Shown here: in pieces, positions 8,758 through 17,349 of the stretch
How positions within the stretch are numbered: position 1 is the first letter of the stretch
How the letters are laid out: every line of letters begins with the position of its first letter
Assembly: GCA_963169045.1 (NCBI GenBank)
Contig: CAUJDF010000049.1
Location: forward strand, 1-45,578
Source: Myxococcota bacterium
Lineage (GTDB): Bacteria > Myxococcota_A > Bradymonadia > UBA7976 > UBA1532
DNA: 45,578 nt
Direction of reading: 5' to 3'
The notes under the pieces: model-generated
What the model was told of the DNA's origin: nothing
Databases searched by the model: none
The model's input: only the letters and a program-made list of their open reading frames with translations
Made by a program: the position numbers and the translations under genes

Positions 8758-11700
8758 TCATCGCGCCGCGCCGGGCGTCCGCCCGTAGCGCCGCTCGCAC
8801 TCGGCGACGCGCGCCGTCGCTTCGTCGAAGTCGAAGCCCGCGACCTGCCACTGAAGCGTGTCGAGGCAGACCGTCGTCGCCTCGAGGAGACGGCGGCGCA
8901 GGCCGGAGGCCCCGATCTGCCACACTCGGGCGGCGCCGTCCCGGTGGATCGTCACCACCTGCTCGCCGGGGCCGTCGAGGCGCGCGTGCAGGATGTCCCT
9001 GCCGAGGGTGAGCGGCGGCCCGTCGAGCAAGGTGAGGAACGTCCCCACGTCGGTGACGTGCAGCGTCTCGCTGCCGGGCACGTTCGCGAAGCCGAGGAGG
9101 CGGCCGGCGTGACGCTCGCCGCGGCGCGGCTCGACCGCCTCTGGCCGCGCGGCCGACCCGCTCGAGGACCCGTCGGGGTGGACCTCGAACTTCGCGGGGC
9201 GCGCGGGTGACCAGCGCCGGCCTTCGCCACGCTCGTCCACGATGTCGAGCGCACCGAACGCGTCGAAGGCGATCGCGGCGACGTCGAAGTCGAGCTCGAC
9301 GCGCCGGGCATCGGCCGGACGGGCGACGTTCCAGATCCGCACGCCTCGGTCCTCGTGGGCCGTCGCGGCGAACTCGCCGTTCGGGTCGACGGCGACGAGC
9401 GTGACCGGCGCGCCGCCGAACGTCGGCACGCCCGGGCTCGTGCCGCCGGGGAGACACTCGGCGGTGGCGCGGCCGTCGGACCAGCCGACGAGCGCGCAGG
9501 CCGGGAACGCCGGCAGGAAGCGCGCCGCGCGTGCCGCCGCGCCGTCGCGGACGCGGTTCTCGACGCCGGTCGCGTCGGCGCGCGCGAACGCGACGGCGCC
9601 GTCGCCCGTGACCATCGCGAGGCGCTCGCCGTCGATGCTCCAGTCGACGGTCCGCGCGTGGCCGTTCGCCGTCTGCGCGCATGCCGGCGTGGCCTCCGGC
9701 CGCTCGATCGCGTGGACGCAGAGCCAGCCATCGTCCGCGATCGTGGCGAGCCGCCCGTGCGTCGCGTCCAGCGCGGCGTCGACCCACGCGTTGGCCTTCG
9801 GCGCGAACGTGCGCGGCTCGGCGCGGGTCGCGGCGTCCCAGGTTCGCGCGCGGCCGTCACTGCTCAGGGTCGCCAGGCGGCGTCCGTCGGCCGAGGACGC
9901 GAGCGCCGCCATCACCTCGAGGTGATGGACGACCTGGGTCGTCCGGCCGGCGACGGGCGCGACGACCTGCGAGTAGGTGCGCGCCAGGCGAACGCCCGCC
10001 GGGTCGAGGCTCGTCACGAACCCCTCCCGGGCGCACGTCCAGAGGCCGTCGGCGAGCGCGCAGAGGTTGCCCGCCGCGAACGGCGCCACCTGCCCGTTGC
10101 CGGGGAACACGGCCACGGGGGACCCCGAAACGACATCGTCGGGGTGTGCCTGGACGAACTGCAGCCGCTCCGCGCTGTCGGGCCGCCATCGCGCCATGCG
10201 GCCGTTGCCGATCAGCACCCACAGCGCGCCGTCGGCCGCGAAGCGCACCGCGCGCGCCGCGACGCCCTCGGGTCGGAGGGCCTGCGCGTCGGCGGGGTCG
10301 GCCACGCGCCGCACCGCCGCCGCGCCGTCCGCGGCCACGGTGGCGACGCGCTCGCCCGCCGCGTCGAGGTCGACGCTCACCGCCGCGCCCGGCAGCCGCG
10401 CGACCTGCTCGGCCGCCGGCGCGCCGTCCGCCTCGAACACGCGCCACACCACGACCGCGTCCGCGTGCGCCAGGGCGAGCCGTCCGCCCCCGCCGAAGCG
10501 CGCGTCGGCGACCGGCCCGTCGTCGAACTGCAGGCCGTCGCCGCGCCCATCGAAGCGATACAGCCGCGCCGGCCCGTTGGCCCGCAGGATCAAGATCCAT
10601 CGCCCCTCGGGATCGACCCGGATCCCGTTCGCGCTGCCCTCCCCGAAGACCGCGATGTGGCCGAAGCTCGCCAGCGGCAGCGGCTGCCGCAGCAGCTCGA
10701 GCGCCGCGCGCCGCCACCCGTCGGTGCGCTCGACGTCGTGAACCTCGCGCAGGTGCGCCGCCGCCATCGCCGGGTCGCGCGACTCGGACGCGAGCCCCCC
10801 CTGCACGAGCGCCTCGCGGAACAGCGCCGCGTCCCGCGACCTCGCGTCGAGCTGCGCGTTGCGGTGACGCAGGAAGCTGAAGTAGCCCCACGCGCCGCCG
10901 ACCACGACGAGCAGGATCGTCGCCGTCGTCCAGCCGGCGAACCGTCGCCAGAACCGGCGCTTGCGGCTCTTGTCGACCAGCCGCCGCACCTTGTCGGGCA
11001 GCTCGTCCCCGTGCGTCCGGTGCAGCGCCTCGGCGGCGATGAGCTCGAGCCCCGTCAGCAGGCCGTCCGGGCCGATGCGCGCCCAGCGGTCGGCGCGCCG
11101 CGACAGCTCGCGGATGCTCGCCGCGCGGCCCGCGTCCTCGCGCAGCCAGTCGCCGAGCGTCTTCCAGCTGCGGATCAGCGCTTCGTGCGCCAGATCGACG
11201 TACGGACGCCCGTCCGCCTCGCCGGTCACGACGAGGCGGGCGTCCGTCAGCGCCCGCAGGACCGTGGGATCGAGCGTCCCCACCTCGTCGAGCCAGACCC
11301 GCCGACGTGTGTCGCGCCCGCCCGCCTCGCCGAAGTCGACGAGCGACACGAGCAGGCGCCGCGCGTGCCTGCGACCCGCCGGCGACAGCGACCGGACGAC
11401 CTCGTCGGCCGTCCGCGCGATCGCGCCGCGCACCCCGCCCACCTCGGCGAGCGCCGCGTGGGTCAGCGTGTCGCCGGCGCGGTGCGTCCACACCTGGTCG
11501 AGCGCGTGCGCGACGAGCGGCAACGCGCCCGGCTCCTCGCCGAGCTCCGCTGCCAGCGCCTGCGCGAGCCCGGGCTCCAACGTCAGCCCGACGAGGCGCG
11601 CCGGTCCCTCGACGACCTCGATGCGCTGCGGCGGCTCGAGCCCGTAGAGCCACAGACGTCGCGCGTCGTCGTTCACGAGCCGGTCGAGGCCGACGCCGAA

Positions 11701-13224
11701 GGCGCGCAGCGCGCCGCAGCGCCCGATCGCGTCGGCGCGCATGGCGAGGAGCACCACCGTCCGCGACGCCGCGTCCGCCGCGAGCGCCGCCAGCGTGTCG
11801 ACGAACGCCTGCGCTTCGCCGCCGGCCGTCGCCGGCCCCTCCTCGCGCGGATCGCTGGCGGCGTGCGCGCCGCCGTCGAGGGCGAACACCTCCTCGAACT
11901 GGTCGACGAAGAGCACCCGCCAGCCCGAGGCCGGCGGCGGGCCGGGCGGCGTGCGCTGCGCCGGCCGGAGGAGCTCGAGGGTCCAGTCTTGGCCGAGGTC
12001 CGGCAGCACGCCGGCGCGGACGAGCGACGACTTGCCGCTGCCGGACGCGCCGACGACCACCTGCAGCCGCTCGGCCGCGCCGTCCCGCGCCGCCCGCAGG
12101 CGCGTCCGCAGCGCGGTCCGCTCCGCGTCGCGGCCGAAGAACAGGCGCCGGTGTTGCGCCTCGTAGGCGAGCAGGCCCCGATAGGGCCGGACGGCGACCG
12201 GCCGGCACGGCGGCCCGTCCGCGAAGAGCTGCAGGCCGGCCCAGTCGAAGCCCTCGTGGTCGGTGAAGAGGCGCTGCCGCGCCGCGACGAAGGCGTCCTC
12301 GACGGCGCGCCACTCGCCGAGCAGCGCGCCGTAGAACGCGCGGGCGAACGTGACCGAGGCTTCGGCGCCGAGGGGGTATCGCGCGCCCACGACCGCCTCG
12401 ATGCCCGCCAGGTGCAGGGCCTCGGCGACGCTGCCGAGCGTGACGTCGAGCGAGCCGGGATCGGCGCCGCCGCAGGCCGCGACGACCACGAGGCGGAGGC
12501 GGCCGGCGTGGGGCGCGAGCACGCCGGCCAGCTCCTCGCCGCGGACGAACGCGGGCTCGTCGGGCGCGTCGGGGCGGCACAGCACGAGGGCCGTCGCGCC
12601 CGGGTTCGCCGGGTCGTGGGCGCCGTGCGCCAGCAGGTGCAGCGCGCGCACCGGCGGCCGGTCCGGATCGGCGAGCGCCGCCGCGAGCGACCGGCGCGAC
12701 GCGTCGGCCAGGACCGTCGCCTCCCGCGCGAAGACCGGCGGCGCCCCCGCCAGCGTGTCGGCCAGCGCCCGGGCGTGCTGCCGAGCGGGGACCGCGTGCC
12801 GCGGCGCGGCGTGGGCGAACAGGACGCGGCCGCCCTCTGGCAGGGGCGACGGCGAGGGCGGCGCCTTCGTCCGGCCGACGACGGCGTGCCGCACGACGGC
12901 ACCCGGCAGCTGACCGAGCCGCACGCCGGGTCCGGGCAGGCGGAGCAGCTCCCACGGCAGGCGGAAGAGCCCCGGATCGGTCACCCGCACGGTGAGCTCG
13001 AAGTCGCCCGCCGCAAGCGCGTCGGCGAAGCGCGTCCACGCGGGGCCGTCGAGCGCATCGGCGAGGCGCGCCCCGAGCCGCTGGGCGGCGTCGGCGTCGG
13101 GCGTCGGTCCGCGCATCCGCTCGACGAGGGCGCGCGCCTCGTCGTCCCATGCGAAGCGCAGCTCACCGTAGCCACCTTCGAGGCGCACCACCGGACCGGC
13201 GATCTCGAGACCGAAGCGTCGCAC
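8758..13224 (-). CDS. CHAT protease - nSTAND1 NTPase - transmembrane - WD40 protein
   Basis: 1,488 residues, GTG start at 13222-13224, no obvious ribosome binding site. Residues ~1-340 are an N-terminal beta region plus a CHAT (caspase HetF-associated) protease domain with His200 (LHLLAHGAHD) and Cys251 (VVVAACGGADPGS). Residues ~360-740 are an nSTAND1-type NTPase: Walker A GASGSGKSS (392-400), Walker B RVLFVDQFEE (437-445), a GALPLVAHAL block and VDLAHEALIRSW at 677-687. A basic stretch and one membrane helix (~763-785) follow, then a C-terminal ~650-residue propeller region of degenerate WD40 repeats (RDGAARVWQI, GVRIWNVA). STAND proteins are signal-triggered oligomerising switches: the WD40 part would sense, the NTPase gate, and the CHAT protease execute. 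Cotranscribed with the phosphoesterase gene. Confidence 0.85.
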   Translation of the reverse strand: MRRFGLEIAGPVVRLEGGYGELRFAWDDEARALVERMRGPTPDADAAQRLGARLADALDGPAWTRFADALAAGDFELTVRVTDPGLFRLPWELLRLPGPGVRLGQLPGAVVRHAVVGRTKAPPSPSPLPEGGRVLFAHAAPRHAVPARQHARALADTLAGAPPVFAREATVLADASRRSLAAALADPDRPPVRALHLLAHGAHDPANPGATALVLCRPDAPDEPAFVRGEELAGVLAPHAGRLRLVVVAACGGADPGSLDVTLGSVAEALHLAGIEAVVGARYPLGAEASVTFARAFYGALLGEWRAVEDAFVAARQRLFTDHEGFDWAGLQLFADGPPCRPVAVRPYRGLLAYEAQHRRLFFGRDAERTALRTRLRAARDGAAERLQVVVGASGSGKSSLVRAGVLPDLGQDWTLELLRPAQRTPPGPPPASGWRVLFVDQFEEVFALDGGAHAASDPREEGPATAGGEAQAFVDTLAALAADAASRTVVLLAMRADAIGRCGALRAFGVGLDRLVNDDARRLWLYGLEPPQRIEVVEGPARLVGLTLEPGLAQALAAELGEEPGALPLVAHALDQVWTHRAGDTLTHAALAEVGGVRGAIARTADEVVRSLSPAGRRHARRLLVSLVDFGEAGGRDTRRRVWLDEVGTLDPTVLRALTDARLVVTGEADGRPYVDLAHEALIRSWKTLGDWLREDAGRAASIRELSRRADRWARIGPDGLLTGLELIAAEALHRTHGDELPDKVRRLVDKSRKRRFWRRFAGWTTATILLVVVGGAWGYFSFLRHRNAQLDARSRDAALFREALVQGGLASESRDPAMAAAHLREVHDVERTDGWRRAALELLRQPLPLASFGHIAVFGEGSANGIRVDPEGRWILILRANGPARLYRFDGRGDGLQFDDGPVADARFGGGGRLALAHADAVVVWRVFEADGAPAAEQVARLPGAAVSVDLDAAGERVATVAADGAAAVRRVADPADAQALRPEGVAARAVRFAADGALWVLIGNGRMARWRPDSAERLQFVQAHPDDVVSGSPVAVFPGNGQVAPFAAGNLCALADGLWTCAREGFVTSLDPAGVRLARTYSQVVAPVAGRTTQVVHHLEVMAALASSADGRRLATLSSDGRARTWDAATRAEPRTFAPKANAWVDAALDATHGRLATIADDGWLCVHAIERPEATPACAQTANGHARTVDWSIDGERLAMVTGDGAVAFARADATGVENRVRDGAAARAARFLPAFPACALVGWSDGRATAECLPGGTSPGVPTFGGAPVTLVAVDPNGEFAATAHEDRGVRIWNVARPADARRVELDFDVAAIAFDAFGALDIVDERGEGRRWSPARPAKFEVHPDGSSSGSAARPEAVEPRRGERHAGRLLGFANVPGSETLHVTDVGTFLTLLDGPPLTLGRDILHARLDGPGEQVVTIHRDGAARVWQIGASGLRRRLLEATTVCLDTLQWQVAGFDFDEATARVAECERRYGRTPGAAR

Positions 13225-13265
13225 GGGGCGAGCTTACGCCAGCCTCGGATTCACGCCCATGAACG

Positions 13266-13295
13266 TTGACGGCCTGCGACGCCGCGGGCGATGAC
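13266..13295 (+). promoter_or_regulatory. Possible sigma-70-like promoter for the divergent small gene
   Basis: TTGACG at 13266-13271 and a weak GATGAC-like -10 at 13290-13295, 18 bp apart, in the 96-bp gap between the divergent CHAT-nSTAND1 and 241-aa genes. It would fit transcription starting just before the GGAGG that serves the ATG at 13321. The match is weak and this DNA is GC-rich, so it is tentative. Confidence 0.25.
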
Positions 13296-13320
13296 CACGA
13301 CACACCTGCGGAGGATGCCG

Positions 13321-14046
13321 ATGGCGCTGCGGAGCCTGAGCAACGGGGAGATGCTGCTGCTGACGCGGCTGGCGTTCGACGATCTGAAGCCGTCGTTCGA
13401 GGCGGCGCCGGCGTACATGCAGATCCTGCGCGTCCTCGAGGGGTTGCTGCCGGAGCTGGCCGCGCTCCAGCCGAGCGGCGGCCGCGTCCACGACCCGGGT
13501 TTCGCCGACGAGGGGCGGCAGCTCGACGCGGAGCACGACCGGCTGCTGCGCGGTCTCTTCCACCTGCTCGGCGCGCTGGCGGAGCTCGAGCCGGAGCGCA
13601 GCGGCGACTACCACCGCCTGCAGTCGCACCTCTTCCCGGAGGGGCTGCGCGGCATCACGCGCACGTACGCCGACGAGGCCGCCGACGCCCGGCGCGTCGA
13701 CAACCGCCTCGACGAGTTCGACCACACGCTGCTCGCCGCCATCCCGCTGCCCGAGGGCCGGACGGGCACCGACATCTTCCTCGCGTGGGTCGCGGCGGGC
13801 GAGGCGCTCGAGCGTTACGAGCGGCGTCGCATCGCCGCCGAGACCGCGCCGGGCGTGAGCGCCTCCCGGCTCAACGACGTTCGCAATCGCTGGATTCGGA
13901 CGGTGCATGCGTTCGAGGGGCTGGTGAACGTGACCGGGGAGGGGACGCATCCCTGGCTGGACGCGGTGCGCAACGTGGAGCAGCGGGCGGATCTCAGGTC
14001 GGGCCGGTCGGGCTCGGAGACGGTGCCCGCCCCCAAGCCCCTCTGA
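13321..14046 (+). CDS. Uncharacterised helical protein (241 aa)
   Basis: The ATG at 13321 is preferred over upstream in-frame ATGs at 13291 and 13315 because GGAGG lies at 13310-13314, 6 nt before it. The product is soluble, rich in Leu, Glu and Arg, and appears mostly alpha-helical. It starts MALRSLSNGEMLLLTRLAFD and ends in a short basic/Pro tail. No catalytic motif, signal peptide or membrane segment is visible and I do not recognise the family. It is divergent from the CHAT-nSTAND1 operon across a 96-bp gap, so it might be a regulator or partner of that system, or simply a neighbour. Its stop is 3 bp from the stop of the convergent hydrolase gene. Confidence 0.75.
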   Translation: MALRSLSNGEMLLLTRLAFDDLKPSFEAAPAYMQILRVLEGLLPELAALQPSGGRVHDPGFADEGRQLDAEHDRLLRGLFHLLGALAELEPERSGDYHRLQSHLFPEGLRGITRTYADEAADARRVDNRLDEFDHTLLAAIPLPEGRTGTDIFLAWVAAGEALERYERRRIAAETAPGVSASRLNDVRNRWIRTVHAFEGLVNVTGEGTHPWLDAVRNVEQRADLRSGRSGSETVPAPKPL

Positions 14047-14049
14047 CGT

Positions 14050-15735
14050 TCACCAGGTCTGCAGGGCGGCGCGAATCTGCTCGCGGAGCGTCTCGGCGCC
14101 CACCGTGCGGATGTCGTCCGGGTTGAGCGTCGTCGCGCTGTCGATGAACACACCGAACACATAGGCGCGCTGCTGGACGACACCGTTGACGCGGAAGGGG
14201 AGGCGGGCGATGCCGGCGTCGCTGCGCCACGAGGTGCCGTTCCAGCCGTAGCTGCCGGCCTTCCAGGTGACGCGGGTGTTGTTGCGGAAGGCCTGCATCG
14301 TGGCCGCGCTCTTGCCCAGCGCCGCACCCTCGGCGTTGATGATGTTGGTGATGGGCGCGTCGCCGTTCGACATCAGGTTGTAATAGGTGTTCAGCAGGCC
14401 GGGCAGGATGAAGCCGGTCGCCACCGTCTCGTACAGCTCGCCCAGGTCCGACAGCGTCGTGCGGTTGTGGTTGACGATCATGTCCGCGCCGCAGCCGATC
14501 TGGTGAATCGTCGCCGTGTCGCCGAGGCCCATGGCAGTGGCGGTCGCGTTGATGAAGTTCTGGCCGACGAGCTCGCGGATGGCCTGCGTCGAGCGGTTGT
14601 CCGAGTTCTGCATCATCGTCGACAGCACCTGCGACAGCGGCATCTGCTGGGTGGTGGCGCAGTTCGCCAGCGTGTTCGGGCAGCCGTTCGCGCCGTTGTC
14701 CATGCACACCGAGACCATCTGGTTCAGGTTCAGCAGGCCGTCGCCCACGCGGTCCATCGCGGCGGTCAGGTGCAGCACCTTGATGGTGCTCGCGGGCTCG
14801 AAGCGGCGGTTCTCCTGCAGGGCGCCGAGCACACCGCCGCCCACCCGCTTGAGATACATGCCGATGTGACCGTTCGTCCGCGCCCGCAGCAGGTCGCCGA
14901 CGCGGGTCGTCAGCGCGTTGCTGTTGTTGAGCATCACGACGTCGAACAGACGGGTGCCGTCGACGACGCGCGACTCGACGTCGATGAGGCGGGCGCCGTT
15001 GCGGCCGACGAGGTCGTTGACCTGCTGCTCGGTGCGGCCGAAGTAGTACCACCACTTGTAGCCGGCGGCCGGCGCGAGCACGACGGCGAAGCGGTCGTCC
15101 CCGAGGCGCTCGAGGTCGACGATGCGCGCGGCGTCCTGCGACAGCTTCTGGGCCAGCGTGGCCGAAGAGATGTCGTAGTAGTGCCACCACGCGCGCTGGT
15201 CCGCGCCGGCGTTGCGGATCATGACCGCCGAGTACTTGCGAACGCCGCCCTCGACGTAGCTGTCGACGTCGACGACGCGGGCGCCGTTCTGGCTGGCGCG
15301 CTGCGCCACCTGGGCCACCGACTGGCCGTAGTACCACCACCACGCCTTCGCCTGGGCGCCGGTGTTCGGCACCATCACCGCGGCGAAGCGCAGCGCCCCG
15401 CCGACGAAGTACGGGTCGAGGTCGATGAGACGCGCGTTGTGCTGGCTGAGGCGCGCCGACACATCGGCGGCCGACAGACCGTAGTACCACCAGAAGCCGC
15501 TGGCATGGCTGCCCTGGTTGGCGACGAAGTTGGCGCTGAAGCGGTAGGGCGCCGTGCCTTCCACCTCGATGTCCGTCAGGCGGAAGCCCTGGTTGATGCG
15601 GTTCGTCACGTCGGCGGGCGCGGCGTTGCGCAGCCACCACCAGCCGGTGGGGGTCTGCAGGTCGCGCTCCTGGGCGCCGGCGTTGCCGGCGAAGAGGGTG
15701 ACGAGGGCGAGGGCGGCGATCAGTGTCTTCTTCAT
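14050..15735 (-). CDS. Secreted class A beta-lactamase-fold serine hydrolase with N-terminal tandem repeats (polyglycine-hydrolase-like)
   Basis: 561 residues. The ATG at 15733-15735 has GGGAGAG upstream; an upstream in-frame start lacks a signal. A signal peptide (MKKTLIAALALVTLFAGNAGA) ends near residue 21. Residues ~30-275 are five repeats of ~48-51 aa marked by FWWYYG, WWWYYG, WWHYYD and KWWYYFG and by NARLIDLD-type strands. These look like the bacterial tandem repeats (BTRD1) that form the propeller of polyglycine hydrolases. The C-terminal domain carries all class A catalytic landmarks: S316-T-I-K319, SDN at 378-380 and KAG at 492-494. Cys344 and other Cys residues could form disulfides. 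The family includes fungal enzymes that cut polyglycine linkers as well as esterases and beta-lactamases. The substrate here is unproven; an extracellular proteolytic or esterase role is more likely than antibiotic resistance. Confidence 0.8.
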   Translation of the reverse strand: MKKTLIAALALVTLFAGNAGAQERDLQTPTGWWWLRNAAPADVTNRINQGFRLTDIEVEGTAPYRFSANFVANQGSHASGFWWYYGLSAADVSARLSQHNARLIDLDPYFVGGALRFAAVMVPNTGAQAKAWWWYYGQSVAQVAQRASQNGARVVDVDSYVEGGVRKYSAVMIRNAGADQRAWWHYYDISSATLAQKLSQDAARIVDLERLGDDRFAVVLAPAAGYKWWYYFGRTEQQVNDLVGRNGARLIDVESRVVDGTRLFDVVMLNNSNALTTRVGDLLRARTNGHIGMYLKRVGGGVLGALQENRRFEPASTIKVLHLTAAMDRVGDGLLNLNQMVSVCMDNGANGCPNTLANCATTQQMPLSQVLSTMMQNSDNRSTQAIRELVGQNFINATATAMGLGDTATIHQIGCGADMIVNHNRTTLSDLGELYETVATGFILPGLLNTYYNLMSNGDAPITNIINAEGAALGKSAATMQAFRNNTRVTWKAGSYGWNGTSWRSDAGIARLPFRVNGVVQQRAYVFGVFIDSATTLNPDDIRTVGAETLREQIRAALQTW

Positions 15736-15802
15736 CGTGTCTCTCCCGTGTGGCTGCGTTGTTGGCGACACTGGGAGTGACGACGCGACAGAAATTCTTG
15801 CG

Positions 15803-15831
15803 CTTAAACGCCGGGGGGCCCGGCTTAAACG
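15803..15831 (-). promoter_or_regulatory. Direct repeat CTTAAACG flanking a GC hairpin: operator and/or terminator
   Basis: Two CTTAAACG copies (15803-15810 and 15824-15831) lie 21 bp apart, two helical turns. Between them is a perfect 6-bp stem (GCCGGG at 15810-15815, CCCGGC at 15819-15824) with a GGG loop. The element sits just after the kinase stop and before the hydrolase gene on the minus strand. The TTAAA blocks stand out in DNA this GC-rich. It could terminate the kinase operon (stem followed by GTTTAAG on the minus strand), bind a regulator of the hydrolase gene, or both. Confidence 0.4.
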
Positions 15832-15832
15832 T

Positions 15833-17338
15833 TCAGTTGCTGGAATTGGCGGGGGGGCGGGCGACGTCGCCCCGGGCGGGCATCGTGAACCAGAAGGTGC
15901 TGCCGGCGCCCGGACGGCTGTCGGCGCCGAGGCGGCCGCCGTGGGCGATCACGATGCGCTTGGCGATCGCGAGGCCGAGGCCGGCGCCGTGTCGGCGATC
16001 GCGGCTGCCCTGCCAGTAGCGGTCGAAGACGAGGGGCAGGTCTTCGGGGGAGATGCCCGGCCCCTCGTCGCGCACGCTGAAGCGCAGGCCGCCGCCGTCA
16101 CGCTCGACGGCGATCGTCACCGTGCCGTGCTTCGGGCTGAACTTGATGGCGTTGCCGCCGAGGTTCGAGAGGACCTGATGGACGCGGTCGCGGTCCGCGA
16201 GGAAGGGGGGCAGATCCGGCGCGACCTGGTGCGCGAGCGCGACGCCGCCGTCCTCGGCGAGCGCGCGCAGGGCCTCGCACGCGTCGGCGACGACGTCGGC
16301 GGCCTGCAGCGTCGTCCGCGTCATCGGCAGCGCGTCGGCGTCGAGGCGCGTGACGTCGAGCAGGTCGGAGATGAGGCCCTTCATCTGGTCGAGCGCCCGC
16401 CGGATCGCCGCCCGCTGCCGCGCCGCGAGCGCCGGCGGCACGTCGTCGCAGTCGAGCAGCGAGAGCGCGAGGCCGATCACGTTCAGCGGGTTGCGCAGAT
16501 CGTGGGAGACGATGCCGAGCATGTCGTCCCGCGCCCGGTAGAGGCGCGCGTTCTCGACCGCCAGCGCCGCGCGGCGCGCGAAGTCGCCGGCGAGGCGCAC
16601 GTCGTCGGGGGGCCAGCCGCGGGCGAGCGGCCGCCGCGCGAACGTCACGAGCCCCACGTCGCGCCCGTGCGCCGTGAGCGGCACCTGCAGGAGCGCCTCG
16701 TCCCCGTCGTCGGGGCCGGGCGCGCGCACGCCGGCGATGCGCCGCAGCTCGCCGTCCTCGAGCACGTCGATGGCGCAGCCGTCGGCGAGCACGTCGCACA
16801 GCAGGCGCGCCGCCTCGGACAGCGTGCGGCGGTAGTCGAGCGAGGCGGCGAGCACGTCGCTCACCTCGGCGAGGAAGCGGGACCGCGCCTCGGCGGCCTC
16901 GGCCAGGCGCCGCGCCGCCTGCTCCTCGGCGAGGCGGCGGCGGTCCTCGTCGGCCCGCTTGCGCTCGATCGCGTAGCGCAGCGCGCGCGCGATGAGCGGC
17001 GCGTCGGCGCGGCCCTTCACGAGGTAGTCCTGGGCGCCGGCCTTCATCGCGTCGAGCGCGACCGCGTCGTCGTCGAGGCCGGTCAGCACCACGATGGGCA
17101 CGCTGGGCGCCGCCCGCGCTGCCCGCAGGATCGTCTCGCGGCCGGCGACGTCGGGCAGCGACAGGTCGAGCAGCACCACGTCGACACCGCCCCGCGACAG
17201 CCGCTCGAGGGCGTCGGCGAGGCGCACGACGTGCACCACCTCGATGCTCGGCCGCCGGATCTCGGCCAGCACCTCCTGCAGCAGCCGCGCTTCGGCGGCG
17301 TTGTCCTCGACGAGGAGCGTGGTGATCGGCTCATCCAT
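15833..17338 (-). CDS. Hybrid sensor kinase: REC - GAF - HisKA - HATPase
   Basis: 501 residues, ATG at 17336-17338. Residues 1-125 are a receiver domain with the acidic pair ED11-12, phospho-acceptor Asp58 (VVLLDLSLPD), Thr86 and Lys108. A coiled linker (~126-155) leads to a GAF-like domain (~155-265), then HisKA with His279 (GIVSHDLRNPLN) and an HATPase_c domain (N box SNLGGNAIKFS, G1 DEGPGI, G2 GAGLGLAI). The protein has no membrane helix and is cytoplasmic. An N-terminal receiver followed by a kinase core suggests that phosphate from the upstream kinase enters the receiver and tunes kinase output. It is the last gene of a three-gene operon, 11 bp after the single-domain regulator. The output response regulator is not in the window. 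Confidence 0.88.
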   Translation of the reverse strand: MDEPITTLLVEDNAAEARLLQEVLAEIRRPSIEVVHVVRLADALERLSRGGVDVVLLDLSLPDVAGRETILRAARAAPSVPIVVLTGLDDDAVALDAMKAGAQDYLVKGRADAPLIARALRYAIERKRADEDRRRLAEEQAARRLAEAAEARSRFLAEVSDVLAASLDYRRTLSEAARLLCDVLADGCAIDVLEDGELRRIAGVRAPGPDDGDEALLQVPLTAHGRDVGLVTFARRPLARGWPPDDVRLAGDFARRAALAVENARLYRARDDMLGIVSHDLRNPLNVIGLALSLLDCDDVPPALAARQRAAIRRALDQMKGLISDLLDVTRLDADALPMTRTTLQAADVVADACEALRALAEDGGVALAHQVAPDLPPFLADRDRVHQVLSNLGGNAIKFSPKHGTVTIAVERDGGGLRFSVRDEGPGISPEDLPLVFDRYWQGSRDRRHGAGLGLAIAKRIVIAHGGRLGADSRPGAGSTFWFTMPARGDVARPPANSSN

Positions 17339-17349
17339 GGCCCGTCTCG

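Noticed and set aside
14050-15735. Antibiotic-resistance beta-lactamase
   Set aside because: The catalytic motifs fit class A, but the N-terminal WWYYG repeats and total length fit polyglycine-hydrolase-type proteins, not resistance enzymes of ~290 aa.
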